Below, piece after piece: positions 55,841 to 64,000 of a stretch of 64,000 nt of DNA. The stretch lies in NCBI RefSeq assembly GCF_036016195.1, contig NZ_JAYWTM010000017.1, positions 1 through 64,000 on the forward strand, read 5' to 3'. Every line of letters begins with the position of its first letter. Position 1 is the stretch's first letter. The notes beneath the pieces were generated by a model. The model was not told the DNA's origin. It searched no databases and worked only from the letters and a program-made list of their open reading frames with translations. Position numbers and translations under genes: made by a program. The DNA comes from Brenneria populi (GTDB lineage: Bacteria; Pseudomonadota; Gammaproteobacteria; Enterobacterales; Enterobacteriaceae).

Positions 55841-57049
55841 TTACTCAACGGCGATCGGTTTTTCCGTCACCGTGGTTTTATTCTCTCCCTGAATGGCTTT
55901 GACCCGCTGTTCCGTTTTCTGTACCGCCTCGGCGCTGCTCAGCAGGCTGTAGGTCAGCTCAAAGGTGGTGCTCTGTCCCGGCTGCAGCTGTTTTACCCGT
56001 CCCTGTTCACGCTCGATGGTCACCGGATAGGCGTAGCTGGTGCCCGGTTCAATGCCGGTGACATAGCCCTGTTTCACCGTATCGGTGTTTTTCCATAGCG
56101 TCAGCACCGGCAGTTGGCGGGTATCAAAATCAATCGATACGCCTTTATCGCCGGCGCGATTGAACAGCGCCGCCAGCGTTTTCCCCTGTCCGTCGGCATA
56201 CGGCGTCAGGTTAAAGACCATTTCATCAAAGTCCTTGGTCGGACCCTGATAAATTTGCCACTCTTTCAGACCCGCTTTGGCGTAGTCGTTGAACGGCGAA
56301 ATCTCTTTCACCGGCGCGACAAAACGCGCGCCCTGTTCCAGAATCGGCGTGCTGAAGTTGCTGTGATAAATAATTTGGTAATCGCGCACATAGTCGGATT
56401 TATTGGTCAGCACGTCATGAACGGTGAAGGATTCGCTGCCGGGGATGTAACGCAGCTCGGTCCAGGTTTCCAGATTCGATTTCTTAAAGCTGTTCTCTTT
56501 CAGCAGCCCGCGCACGGTGATCTGATAAGGCGCTTTTTCACTGACGTCGACCACCACTTTCGAGGCGGGCGTATTGCCGGCGCGGCCGTGCAGGGTATAC
56601 ACCATGCCTTTATCGACCACCGGGTGGCCGGTCCATTCATAACCGCAGCGCACCATCATCTCATTGAAGCCTTCCAGCCAGCCCAGCCCGCCGCGGCTTT
56701 CCAGGTTAATGGTATTCGGGTTCACCACCTCATCGACCGGGGAGTCCCACCCCAAGCGGATATCTTTACCGGTGACGTGCAGCAGATCCATGCCGCGGCT
56801 TGGGCTCAGTACGATTTTTAACCCGTTTTGACTGGTGATGGTAATGATTTTACTGCCTTCCTGACGCCCGCCGCGCAACACGCTTTGCTCAATGCTGAAG
56901 TGCTGATCCTTAATCTTCAGCGCATCGCTGCCAATTTGCCAATTCCCTTTCTCCACGTTGCTTTCAGCATCCGTCAGCACAAACGTTTGAGCCGATAGCT
57001 GCCATGATGCGAGGGCCAAAGAAATGCCCAGTGCCAGTAACTTTTTCAT
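55841..57049 (-). CDS. Exported DUF4432 (aldose-epimerase-like) protein
   Basis: A 402-residue protein with a clear Sec signal peptide (KKLLALGISLALASWQLSA, cut near residue 20). The mature part belongs to DUF4432, whose beta-sandwich resembles galactose mutarotase. Segments such as SPSRGMDLLHVTGKDIRLGW and GWLEGFNEMMVRCGYEWTGH are typical. Most DUF4432 proteins are cytoplasmic; export suggests work on a periplasmic sugar. A CRP-like site lies 72 bp upstream, which fits a sugar role. The exact reaction is unknown. Confidence 0.8.
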   Translation of the reverse strand: MKKLLALGISLALASWQLSAQTFVLTDAESNVEKGNWQIGSDALKIKDQHFSIEQSVLRGGRQEGSKIITITSQNGLKIVLSPSRGMDLLHVTGKDIRLGWDSPVDEVVNPNTINLESRGGLGWLEGFNEMMVRCGYEWTGHPVVDKGMVYTLHGRAGNTPASKVVVDVSEKAPYQITVRGLLKENSFKKSNLETWTELRYIPGSESFTVHDVLTNKSDYVRDYQIIYHSNFSTPILEQGARFVAPVKEISPFNDYAKAGLKEWQIYQGPTKDFDEMVFNLTPYADGQGKTLAALFNRAGDKGVSIDFDTRQLPVLTLWKNTDTVKQGYVTGIEPGTSYAYPVTIEREQGRVKQLQPGQSTTFELTYSLLSSAEAVQKTEQRVKAIQGENKTTVTEKPIAVE

Positions 57050-57470
57050 TTCGTCGTTCCTTTTTGCTGAATTGATTTAGCCGGTACGCGCCAAGACTAC
57101 AAATCAGCAACGATTCGGAATGTGATACGAATCACCAGTTCAAGAAATAGACTTTTGCCACTCAATATTTCCTACCGAGATCACATTATCATCAAAAACA
57201 TTAATGTTTTTTGCACAAAAAAGACGTATGGATCGGCTAAAGCTGACATCGATTCAGCTCGCCATTAGCCGCTGCCGGCCGTGGAATATCACCATCGCGG
57301 CGCGCATCGCACATGGCAAATGAAGCCGCCGCGCGGCCAGCGCATTATTCCTAAATATAAATATATATTAGAATAATATCCCGAACGTTTGATTATTCGC
57401 CACATTGCATCCTGGTTGCGCAGGCGCTATGGTGGCGCTCTATTCATGTATGGCCATTGATCGACAAACT
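57050..57470. promoter_or_regulatory. Divergent DUF4432/avtA promoter region
   Basis: The 421 bp hold no gene. It contains the CRP-like site below and an AT-rich stretch near 57345-57385 that may be the avtA promoter. Confidence 0.4.
57121..57136. promoter_or_regulatory. CRP-like site upstream of the DUF4432 gene
   Basis: TGTGATACGAATCACC has the TGTGA-N6-TCAC form and lies 72 bp before the DUF4432 start codon. Confidence 0.65.
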
Positions 57471-58727
57471 ATGAACTTCTCTCTTTTCGGCAACAAATTC
57501 ACCCGTCATGCAGGCATCACGCAGCTAATGGATGACATGAACGAGGGGCTCCGCACGCCTGGGGCAATCATGTTGGGGGGCGGCAATCCGGCGCATATTC
57601 CGGCGATGGATGCCTATTTTCAACAACTCTGTCAGGAGATGCTGGAACAGGGAAAACTCACCGAGGCTCTGTGCAATTACGACGGCCCGCAGGGAAAAGA
57701 CGCGTTGCTTAACTCGCTCGCCGATCTGCTGCGCGACGAGTTAGGCTGGCAGATCGGACCGCAGAATATTGTGCTAACAAATGGCAGTCAGAGCGCGTTT
57801 TTCTACTTATTCAACCTGTTTGCCGGACGCCATGCCGACGGCGGCCGGCGCAAGGTGCTGTTCCCGCTGGCGCCGGAATACATCGGCTATGCGGATTCCG
57901 GTCTGGATGAAAACATGTTTGTCTCCATCCGTCCGCAGATTGAGCTGCTGCCCGCGGGGCAATTCAAATATCACATCGATTTCGATCGCCTGTCGATCGC
58001 CGAGGATATCGGGCTGATTTGCGTCTCCCGGCCGACCAACCCAACCGGCAACGTACTGACCGACGAAGAGCTAATGCGGTTGGATATTCTGGCGCAGCAG
58101 CACGACGTGCCGCTGCTGATTGATAATGCGTACGGCGTTCCCTTCCCCGGCATCATCTTCAGCGAAGCCACGCCGCTGTGGAACCCGAACACGATTCTGT
58201 GCATGAGCCTCTCCAAGCTGGGGCTGCCCGGCTCGCGCTGCGGCATCGTCGTTGCCGATGAGAAGATCGTTTCCGCGCTGGGCAATATGAACGGCATTAT
58301 CAGTCTGTCGCCGGGCGCGGTGGGGCCGGCGATCGCCCATGAGATGATCCGGCGCGGCGATTTGCTGCGGCTCGCCAATGAGACGATCCGCCCGTTCTAC
58401 CAGCGGCGCGTCACGGAAACCATCGCGCTGATCCGCCGCTATCTGTCGGAGGAACAGTGCCTTATTCATAAGCCGGAGGGGGCGATTTTCCTGTGGCTAT
58501 GGTTTAAGAATTTGCCCATCACCACCGAAGCGCTTTATCAGCGGCTGAAAAAGCGCGGCGTATTGATGGTGCCGGGCCACTACTTCTTCCCCGGTCTGGA
58601 GCAGGAGTGGCCGCACGCGCATCAGTGCCTGCGTATGAACTATGTGCCGGATGCGCAGAGCCTGGAGCGCGGCATCGCCATTCTGGCTGAAGAAGTGGCA
58701 AAAGCCATGCGGGAAAGCGGCTGTTAA
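57471..58727 (+). CDS. avtA: Valine--pyruvate aminotransferase AvtA
   Basis: A 418-residue fold-type I PLP enzyme, one residue longer than in E. coli. The start MNFSLFGNKFTRHAGIT matches AvtA, as does TPGAIMLGGGNPAHIPAM. The PLP-lysine lies in CMSLSKLGLPGSRCG. It makes alanine and 2-ketoisovalerate from valine and pyruvate, in reverse for valine synthesis. An upstream in-frame start at 57405 adds residues foreign to the family. Confidence 0.94.
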   Translation: MNFSLFGNKFTRHAGITQLMDDMNEGLRTPGAIMLGGGNPAHIPAMDAYFQQLCQEMLEQGKLTEALCNYDGPQGKDALLNSLADLLRDELGWQIGPQNIVLTNGSQSAFFYLFNLFAGRHADGGRRKVLFPLAPEYIGYADSGLDENMFVSIRPQIELLPAGQFKYHIDFDRLSIAEDIGLICVSRPTNPTGNVLTDEELMRLDILAQQHDVPLLIDNAYGVPFPGIIFSEATPLWNPNTILCMSLSKLGLPGSRCGIVVADEKIVSALGNMNGIISLSPGAVGPAIAHEMIRRGDLLRLANETIRPFYQRRVTETIALIRRYLSEEQCLIHKPEGAIFLWLWFKNLPITTEALYQRLKKRGVLMVPGHYFFPGLEQEWPHAHQCLRMNYVPDAQSLERGIAILAEEVAKAMRESGC

Positions 58728-58750
58728 CCCGCCCCGGCGCTTGATCGCAT

Positions 58751-58859
58751 CGTCATCCCCGCGCTTTAATTTCGTCATGCCCGCGCAGGCGGGCATCTCG
58801 GCTACGCGGTCTGCGGTGTCGGCAGGAGATCCCCGCCTACTGACGCAGGGATGACGTCG
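58751..58859. repeat. Palindromic repeat with CGTCATCCC ends
   Basis: The ends CGTCATCCC and GGGATGACG are inverted, and the inside holds ATGCCCGC and GCGGGCAT. Related shorter pieces occur at 34563-34605 and near 40990-41060. No coding content. Confidence 0.55.
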
Positions 58860-58882
58860 GGGTGCCGCGGGAATGACGGAAA

Positions 58883-60175
58883 TTAGGCGTCCCCGCGCCC
58901 TACCGCCCCGGCGGTTTCCAGCACCGCGTGCAGCAGCACATTCGCGCCGGCCGTCACCTGCTCAGGAGAGGAATACTCGATTTCGTTATGGCTGATGCCG
59001 TCCTTACACGGAATAAAGATCATCCCGGTCGGCGCCAGCTCCGACATGTAAACCGCATCGTGCCCGGCGCCGGAAACGATATCCATGTTTGAGTAACCCA
59101 GCATATCGGCGGCGCGGCGTATCGCCGCCTTGCAATCAGCATGGAACGGCGCGGCGGGATAGTGAGAGACCTGGGTCAATTGAATGCCCAGCCCGGTTTC
59201 CGCCTCGAGTTCGGCGAGGTAGACCTTTAGCGCCGCATCCATCTCATCCACCAGCGCATCGGTAAGATTGCGGAAATCGATGGAGAACTTCACGCTGCCC
59301 GGCACCACGTTACGGCTGTTGGGATGGACCTGCACCATCCCCACCGTACCGCGGCCGTGCGGCGCGAAACGATCGGCGATGGCGATCGCTTCCTGCATGA
59401 TACGGGTGGAAACCTGCAACGCATCTTTGCGCAGCTCCATCGGCGTCGGCCCGGCGTGAGACTCCATCCCGGTGACGACGCAGTCATACCAGCGAATGCC
59501 CAACACCGCCTGCACCACGCCGATTTCAATATTTTTATCTTCCAGAATCGGCCCCTGTTCGATATGCGCTTCAAAATAGGCGCCGATAGGATGATCGCCC
59601 GGCGTTTTCGGCCCGGCATAACCGATTTTCTCCAGCTCGTCCTTCACCGTTTTACCCTGCGCATCCTGCGCGGCATAGGCGTATTCCAGCGGGAAAATGC
59701 CGGCGAACACGCCGGACCCCATCATCACCGGCACAAAGCGCGAGCCCTCTTCATTGGTCCAGAACACCATCTCCACCGGCGCTGCGGTTTCGATTTTATT
59801 GTCGTTCAGCGTGCGGATCACTTCCAACGCCGACAGCACGCCGAAGTTGCCGTCAAACTTTCCGCCGGTCGGCTGGGTATCGATATGGCTGCCCGCGACG
59901 ATCGGCGGCAGGTCGTTATTACGACCCGGACGGCGCATAAAGACGTTGCCGATTTTGTCGATCTCAACCGACAGTCCGGCGGCCTTCCCCCAGCCGATGA
60001 CCAGATCGCGCCCCTGGCGATCCAGGTCGGTCAGCGTGAGCCGGCATACGCCGCCTTTCGGCGTGGCGCCGATCTTCGCCAAATCCATCAGCGACTGCCA
60101 CAGACGATCGCCGTCGATACGCAGATCGGCAAGCTCGGTTTTATTTTTCGCGGTCGATAACGCTTCGCTATTCAT
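58883..60175 (-). CDS. Zn-dependent N-carbamoyl amino acid hydrolase (ureidopropionase type)
   Basis: A 430-residue enzyme of the AllC/HyuC/PydC amidohydrolase group. Metal ligands are visible in GSHIDTQPTGGKFDG (His and Asp), NEEGSRF (Glu), EAHIEQGP (His) and GISHNEIE (His). In this operon it should open N-carbamoyl-beta-alanine to beta-alanine, carbon dioxide and ammonia, the third step of reductive pyrimidine breakdown. GAGG nine bases before the ATG at 60175 favours that start. It is the last gene of the operon. Confidence 0.85.
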   Translation of the reverse strand: MNSEALSTAKNKTELADLRIDGDRLWQSLMDLAKIGATPKGGVCRLTLTDLDRQGRDLVIGWGKAAGLSVEIDKIGNVFMRRPGRNNDLPPIVAGSHIDTQPTGGKFDGNFGVLSALEVIRTLNDNKIETAAPVEMVFWTNEEGSRFVPVMMGSGVFAGIFPLEYAYAAQDAQGKTVKDELEKIGYAGPKTPGDHPIGAYFEAHIEQGPILEDKNIEIGVVQAVLGIRWYDCVVTGMESHAGPTPMELRKDALQVSTRIMQEAIAIADRFAPHGRGTVGMVQVHPNSRNVVPGSVKFSIDFRNLTDALVDEMDAALKVYLAELEAETGLGIQLTQVSHYPAAPFHADCKAAIRRAADMLGYSNMDIVSGAGHDAVYMSELAPTGMIFIPCKDGISHNEIEYSSPEQVTAGANVLLHAVLETAGAVGRGDA

Positions 60176-60229
60176 AACAGATTTCCTCATGGATGGAGTG
60201 ACGTTGCCTTCTCGTCAATAGTGCTTCGC

Positions 60230-61681
60230 TTAACGCGAGACGGCCGCGGGAGCCGACAGACGCTCCCGCAGGGCGCAGGCGCTGAAATCGGCGTTAAAGG
60301 CGGGGCGTTTGATATAACGGCCCGCCCCTTCCCGCGCGCGCAGATCGCCGTCGGCCCAGACCAGCGTCCCCTGGCTGACGGTGTAGCGCGGAATGCCCCG
60401 CACCGTACGGCCCTCAAAGATGTTGAAGTCGTTTCTTGAGTGGTGCGTTTTGGCGGACAGGGTTTTGCTGCCGTCGGGATCCCAGACCACCAGATCGGCG
60501 TCGGACCCTACCGCCACCCGGCCTTTGCGGGGGTAGATATTGAACAGCCGGGCGGTATTGGCGGAGGTGATCGCCACGAATTCGCTGGGGGTCAGGCGCC
60601 CGCTATTCACCCCGGCGTCCCAGATAACCGCCAGACGCTCCTCCACGCCGCCGCAGCCGTTAGGGATTTTGGTGAAATCGCCGTCGCCGGCGGCTTTCTG
60701 GCTGGCGCAGAACGTACAGTGGTCGGTGGCGGTGGTGTGCAGCTGGCCGGACTGCAACCCGCGCCACAGCGACTCCTGATGCGCTTGCGGACGGAACGGC
60801 GGGCTCATGACGTGGGCGGCGGCCTTGGCGAAATCGGCATCGCGGTACACGCTGTCATCCACCACCAGATGGCCGGCCAACACCTCGCCGTAAACCCGCT
60901 GGCCGCGCGCCCGGGCGCGGGCAATGGCCTCGGCCGACTCCTGACAGGAAACATGCACCACATAAATCGGCACCCCCAGCACGTTGGCGATGGAGATGGC
61001 GCGGCTGGCCGCCTCCCCTTCCACTTCCGGCGGACGCGACAGCGGATGCCCCTCCGGCCCGATGATGCCGCGCTTCATCATCTCCTGCTGCAACAGAAAG
61101 ACCATTTCGCCGTTTTCGGCGTGAACGGTCGGCATCGCCCCCAGTTCCAGCGAACGGCGGAAACTGTTCATCAGCGTTTCGTCGTCGCACATGATGGCGT
61201 TTTTATAGGCCATAAAGTGCTTGAAGCTATTGACGCCCTCCTGGTTCACCAGCGTGCCCATATCGCGATGCACGCTCTCGTCCCACCAGGTGATGGCGAC
61301 GTGGAAGCTATAGTCGGAGGCCGCTTTTTCCGCCCAGCCTCGCCATTGGCGGTAGGCCTCCATCAGCGGCTGACGCGGGTTGGGGATCACGAAGTCGATA
61401 ATGGTGGTGGTGCCGCCCGCCAGCCCCGCCGCGGTTCCGCTGTAGAAGTCGTCCACCGTCACCGTCCCCATAAAGGGGAAATTCATGTGGGTATGCGGAT
61501 CGATGCCGCCCGGCATCACATACATACCGCCGGCGTCGATCTCCTCCGTTCCCGCCGGCGCGGCGCGGGCGGCGTCCTCGCCCACCGCGACGATGATGCC
61601 GTCGGCGCAGAGCACATCGGCGCGAAATTCCCGATCGGCATTAACGACCGTACCGCCTTTGATTAACAGGTTATGACTCAT
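60230..61681 (-). CDS. Dihydropyrimidinase (hydantoinase family)
   Basis: A 483-residue cyclic amidohydrolase. The first metal motif HTHMNFPFMG lies near residues 61-70, the bridging carboxylated lysine in NSFKHFMAYK, further histidines in VHAENGEM and YVVHVSCQES, and the aspartate in ATDHCTF. It hydrolyses dihydrouracil or dihydrothymine to the N-carbamoyl acid. It lies between preA and the carbamoylase gene on one strand. Confidence 0.9.
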   Translation of the reverse strand: MSHNLLIKGGTVVNADREFRADVLCADGIIVAVGEDAARAAPAGTEEIDAGGMYVMPGGIDPHTHMNFPFMGTVTVDDFYSGTAAGLAGGTTTIIDFVIPNPRQPLMEAYRQWRGWAEKAASDYSFHVAITWWDESVHRDMGTLVNQEGVNSFKHFMAYKNAIMCDDETLMNSFRRSLELGAMPTVHAENGEMVFLLQQEMMKRGIIGPEGHPLSRPPEVEGEAASRAISIANVLGVPIYVVHVSCQESAEAIARARARGQRVYGEVLAGHLVVDDSVYRDADFAKAAAHVMSPPFRPQAHQESLWRGLQSGQLHTTATDHCTFCASQKAAGDGDFTKIPNGCGGVEERLAVIWDAGVNSGRLTPSEFVAITSANTARLFNIYPRKGRVAVGSDADLVVWDPDGSKTLSAKTHHSRNDFNIFEGRTVRGIPRYTVSQGTLVWADGDLRAREGAGRYIKRPAFNADFSACALRERLSAPAAVSR

Positions 61682-61734
61682 TATTTACCCCTCTTAATTG
61701 CTGGTTCTGGTGACAATAACGGCCCAGAGGCGCG

Positions 61735-63039
61735 TCAGACCGTGGTCGCCATCGGATTATTCGGGTGCGTCGTCCAGTTGGCGTACTCGCCGCTCACCGT
61801 CTTCCCGGTGCGCAAATCCACCTCCCCCGGCTGCAGGCTGCGCATGGAGATACAGGCTTCCACCGGACAAATGGAGACGCACAGGTTGCAGCCCACGCAC
61901 TCCTCTTCCTTCACTTCATAGTGGCGCTCGCCCTCTTTCATACTGGTAATCGCCTGATGCGAGGTGTCCTCGCAGGCCAGATGGCAGCGGCCGCATTTGA
62001 TGCACTTCTCCTGATCGATGACCGCTTTATCGATATGATTGAGGTTCAGGTAGCGCCAGTCGCTGACGGAGCCGACGGCGCGCCCGCGGAACGCCTCCAG
62101 CGTGCGGTAGCCGCGTTCGTCCATAAAGTTGGACAGGCCGCTGATCATGTCGCTAACGATCTGAAAACCGTGCACCATCACCGCGGTGCAGACCTGCACC
62201 GTGCCGCAGCCCAGCGCGATAAACTCGGCGGCGTCGCGCCAGGTGGAGACGCCGCCGATGCCGGAAATCGGCAATCCGCGGGTGTGTTCATCACGCGCGA
62301 TCTCCGCCACCATGTTCAGGGCGATCGGCTTAACCGCCGGACCGCAGTACCCGCCGTGCGACCCCTTGCCGCCGGTATCGGGGGACATCACCATCCGGTC
62401 CAGATCCACGCCTATCACCGAGTTGATGGTGTTTATCAGCGACACCGCGTCCGCGCCGCCTTGCCGCGCCGCGCGCGCCGGATAGCGGATATCCGTGATA
62501 TTCGGCGTCAGTTTGACGATCACAGGCAGGCTGCAATACCGCTTGCACCAGCGGGTGACCATTTCGATATATTCCGGCACCTGGCCCACCGCGGCGCCCA
62601 TACCGCGTTCGCTCATGCCGTGCGGACAGCCGAAGTTCAGTTCGATGCCGTCCGCGCCGGTCTGCTCCACCAGCGGCAGAATGCTTTTCCAGGCGTCCTC
62701 TTCGCAGGGCACCATAATCGAGACGATCATCGCCCGGTCGGGCCAGTTGCGCTTCACGCGGGCAATCTCTTCCAGATTGGTCTCCAGCGAGCGGTCGGTA
62801 ATCAGTTCGATATTGTTTAAACCGATAATGCGCCGGTCGGTGGTACGCAGCGTGCCGTAGCGCGGCCCGTTGACGTTCACCACGTGCGGATCCTGACCCA
62901 GCGTTTTCCACACCACGCCTCCCCAGCCCGCCTCGAACGCGCGCACCACGTTGTACTCCTTATCGGTGGGCGGAGCGGAAGCCAGCCAGAAAGGATTCGG
63001 ACTCTTGATGCCTAAAAAATTGCTGCTGATATCAGCCAT
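61735..63039 (-). CDS. preA: NAD-dependent dihydropyrimidine dehydrogenase subunit PreA
   Basis: A 434-residue FMN and iron-sulfur protein that reduces uracil or thymine. The pyrimidine-binding loop with its cysteine is ELNFGCPHGMSERGMG near residues 135-150. Two ferredoxin motifs close the protein, CIKCGRCHLACE and CVGCNLCVSICP. It works as a complex with PreT. Its start overlaps the end of preT by eight bases. Confidence 0.94.
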   Translation of the reverse strand: MADISSNFLGIKSPNPFWLASAPPTDKEYNVVRAFEAGWGGVVWKTLGQDPHVVNVNGPRYGTLRTTDRRIIGLNNIELITDRSLETNLEEIARVKRNWPDRAMIVSIMVPCEEDAWKSILPLVEQTGADGIELNFGCPHGMSERGMGAAVGQVPEYIEMVTRWCKRYCSLPVIVKLTPNITDIRYPARAARQGGADAVSLINTINSVIGVDLDRMVMSPDTGGKGSHGGYCGPAVKPIALNMVAEIARDEHTRGLPISGIGGVSTWRDAAEFIALGCGTVQVCTAVMVHGFQIVSDMISGLSNFMDERGYRTLEAFRGRAVGSVSDWRYLNLNHIDKAVIDQEKCIKCGRCHLACEDTSHQAITSMKEGERHYEVKEEECVGCNLCVSICPVEACISMRSLQPGEVDLRTGKTVSGEYANWTTHPNNPMATTV

Positions 63040-64000
63040 GTGAGTACTCTCCGCTGGTTGAAGGTTTATGATTGACCGGCGGACGGGCGCAAGGACGCAG
63101 CGCCGCGTCTATCGACGCAGCCGCCGCTTTGCCCTGGCGTACCGCGTCTACCGTCAGATCCAGGCCATCGGCGCAGCAGTCCCCTCCGGCCCAGACGCCG
63201 GGCAGCGAGATGCGGCCCTCCTCATCGGCGGCGATACGGCCGTTTTTCAGCGCGATCGCGCCGCCGGTCGCGCCGGCGTCATAGCGCTGGCCGATGGCCT
63301 TGAGCACCATATCGGCCGGCAAGGTGAAGGTTTCGCCGCTTGCCGCCGGCGCCCCTTCCCGCGCGCGCATCACCCTAAACGACACCCCGGTGACGCGGTT
63401 ATCTTCACCGTGAATCGCCTGAGGCGCCGCCCAGTAGCGCAGGACGACGTCATTGGCTCTCGCCCACGCCAGCTCATGCGCGGACGCTTTCATGTCCGCT
63501 TCGCCGCGGCGATACACCATGGTGACTTCGCGCGCCCCCAGTTTTTTCGCCTGAACCGCGGCGTCCACCGCCGTCATACCGCCGCCGATCACCACCACGC
63601 GGCGGCCGACCGGCACCGCGCCCGGATGCGCGGATTGACGCAGTTCGGCAATAAAATCCACCGCTTCGCGCACGCCCTCCAGCGGCGTTTCCTCAATGCC
63701 CAGCGCATTGACGCCGCCTAATCCCATGGCGAGGAAAACGGCGTCGTAATCCGCGCGCAGCGTATCCAGCGAGATATCCCGTCCCAGCCGTTGATTGAGG
63801 CGCAGCTCAATGCCGCCGATGGACAACAGCCAGGCGATTTCCCGCTGGGCGAAATCGTCGGTGGTTTTGTAAGTCGCCAGACCGTATTCATTCAGGCCGC
63901 CCGGCTTTTCCCGCGCGTCGAACACCACGACATGGTGCCCGCACTGCGCCAGACGATGCGCCGCCGTTAGCCCCGCCGGACCGGCGCCCGCCACCGCCAC
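63032..64000 (-). CDS. preT: NAD-dependent dihydropyrimidine dehydrogenase subunit PreT, partial
   Basis: The C-terminal 322 residues of the FAD/NAD subunit; the N-terminal iron-sulfur part lies beyond the right edge. The FAD loop AGAGPAGLTAA is at the edge of the window, the second nucleotide loop in VVIGGGMTAVDAA, and GVWAGGDCCADGLDLTVDAV closes the FAD domain as in the glutamate-synthase small-subunit family. It passes electrons to PreA. Confidence 0.92.
   Translation of the reverse strand: MAVAGAGPAGLTAAHRLAQCGHHVVVFDAREKPGGLNEYGLATYKTTDDFAQREIAWLLSIGGIELRLNQRLGRDISLDTLRADYDAVFLAMGLGGVNALGIEETPLEGVREAVDFIAELRQSAHPGAVPVGRRVVVIGGGMTAVDAAVQAKKLGAREVTMVYRRGEADMKASAHELAWARANDVVLRYWAAPQAIHGEDNRVTGVSFRVMRAREGAPAASGETFTLPADMVLKAIGQRYDAGATGGAIALKNGRIAADEEGRISLPGVWAGGDCCADGLDLTVDAVRQGKAAAASIDAALRPCARPPVNHKPSTSGEYSHG

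Noticed and set aside
1..64000. CRISPR array, rRNA or complete insertion sequence
   Set aside because: No regularly spaced direct repeats, no rRNA-like sequence and no transposase gene were seen.

Overview
The window reads as chromosome of a plant- or insect-associated member of the Enterobacterales. Housekeeping genes closely resemble E. coli ones (glyQS, mtlA/mtlD/mtlR, sodA, fdhD, argG, tag, yiaC, wecH, yibL, ghrB, avtA, preTA). Intergenic sequence carries ERIC-type repeats whose ends fit the enterobacterial consensus, and the coding DNA is GC-rich. A Pectobacteriaceae host (Brenneria-like) is my inference from this mixture, not something the sequence proves.

Region 1 (1-4.9 kb) is a strikingly AT-rich island. 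It opens with a GC-richer, highly structured, apparently non-coding stretch (1-330) that looks like the 5' part of a group II intron or another large structured RNA. Two convergent, unfamiliar genes follow: a 460-aa protein with a C-terminal HEPN/ApeA-like RNase motif, and a 733-aa protein with a PIN-nuclease core, a coiled coil and C-terminal membrane helices. This is the best candidate for an undescribed (probably anti-phage) system.

Region 2 (5-29 kb) is a metabolic accessory zone. It holds a LuxR regulator beside a polyamine-type ABC transporter with an SDR dehydrogenase and a LysR regulator; an oligopeptide-type ABC transporter with a fused double ATPase and an amidase; a fumarase/ASL-superfamily lyase with a DASS dicarboxylate transporter, controlled from a divergent GntR/UTRA gene with three TGT-N4-ACA operators; and a sugar-acid operon (enolase-superfamily dehydratase, MFS permease, UxaA-type dehydratase, Crp/Fnr regulator).

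Region 3 (29-47 kb) is mostly core. An unusual feature is a near-consensus FMN riboswitch in front of a SAM methyltransferase rather than ribB. argG, a DJ-1 protein, a broken AraC/GlxA regulator, wecH, aldB, fdhD, sodA, a chemoreceptor, yibL and the mannitol operon follow. A 115-116 bp MITE-like element with 9-bp target duplications has broken the AraC gene and split the sodA terminator; two degenerate copies lie near 18.2 and 20.0 kb.

Region 4 (48-64 kb) carries glyQS, tag-yiaC, an ADP-ribosylglycohydrolase, ghrB, a periplasmic DUF4432 protein, avtA and a reductive pyrimidine-degradation operon (preT-preA-dihydropyrimidinase-carbamoylase) that runs off the right edge. No tRNA, rRNA, CRISPR array or complete insertion sequence was found.
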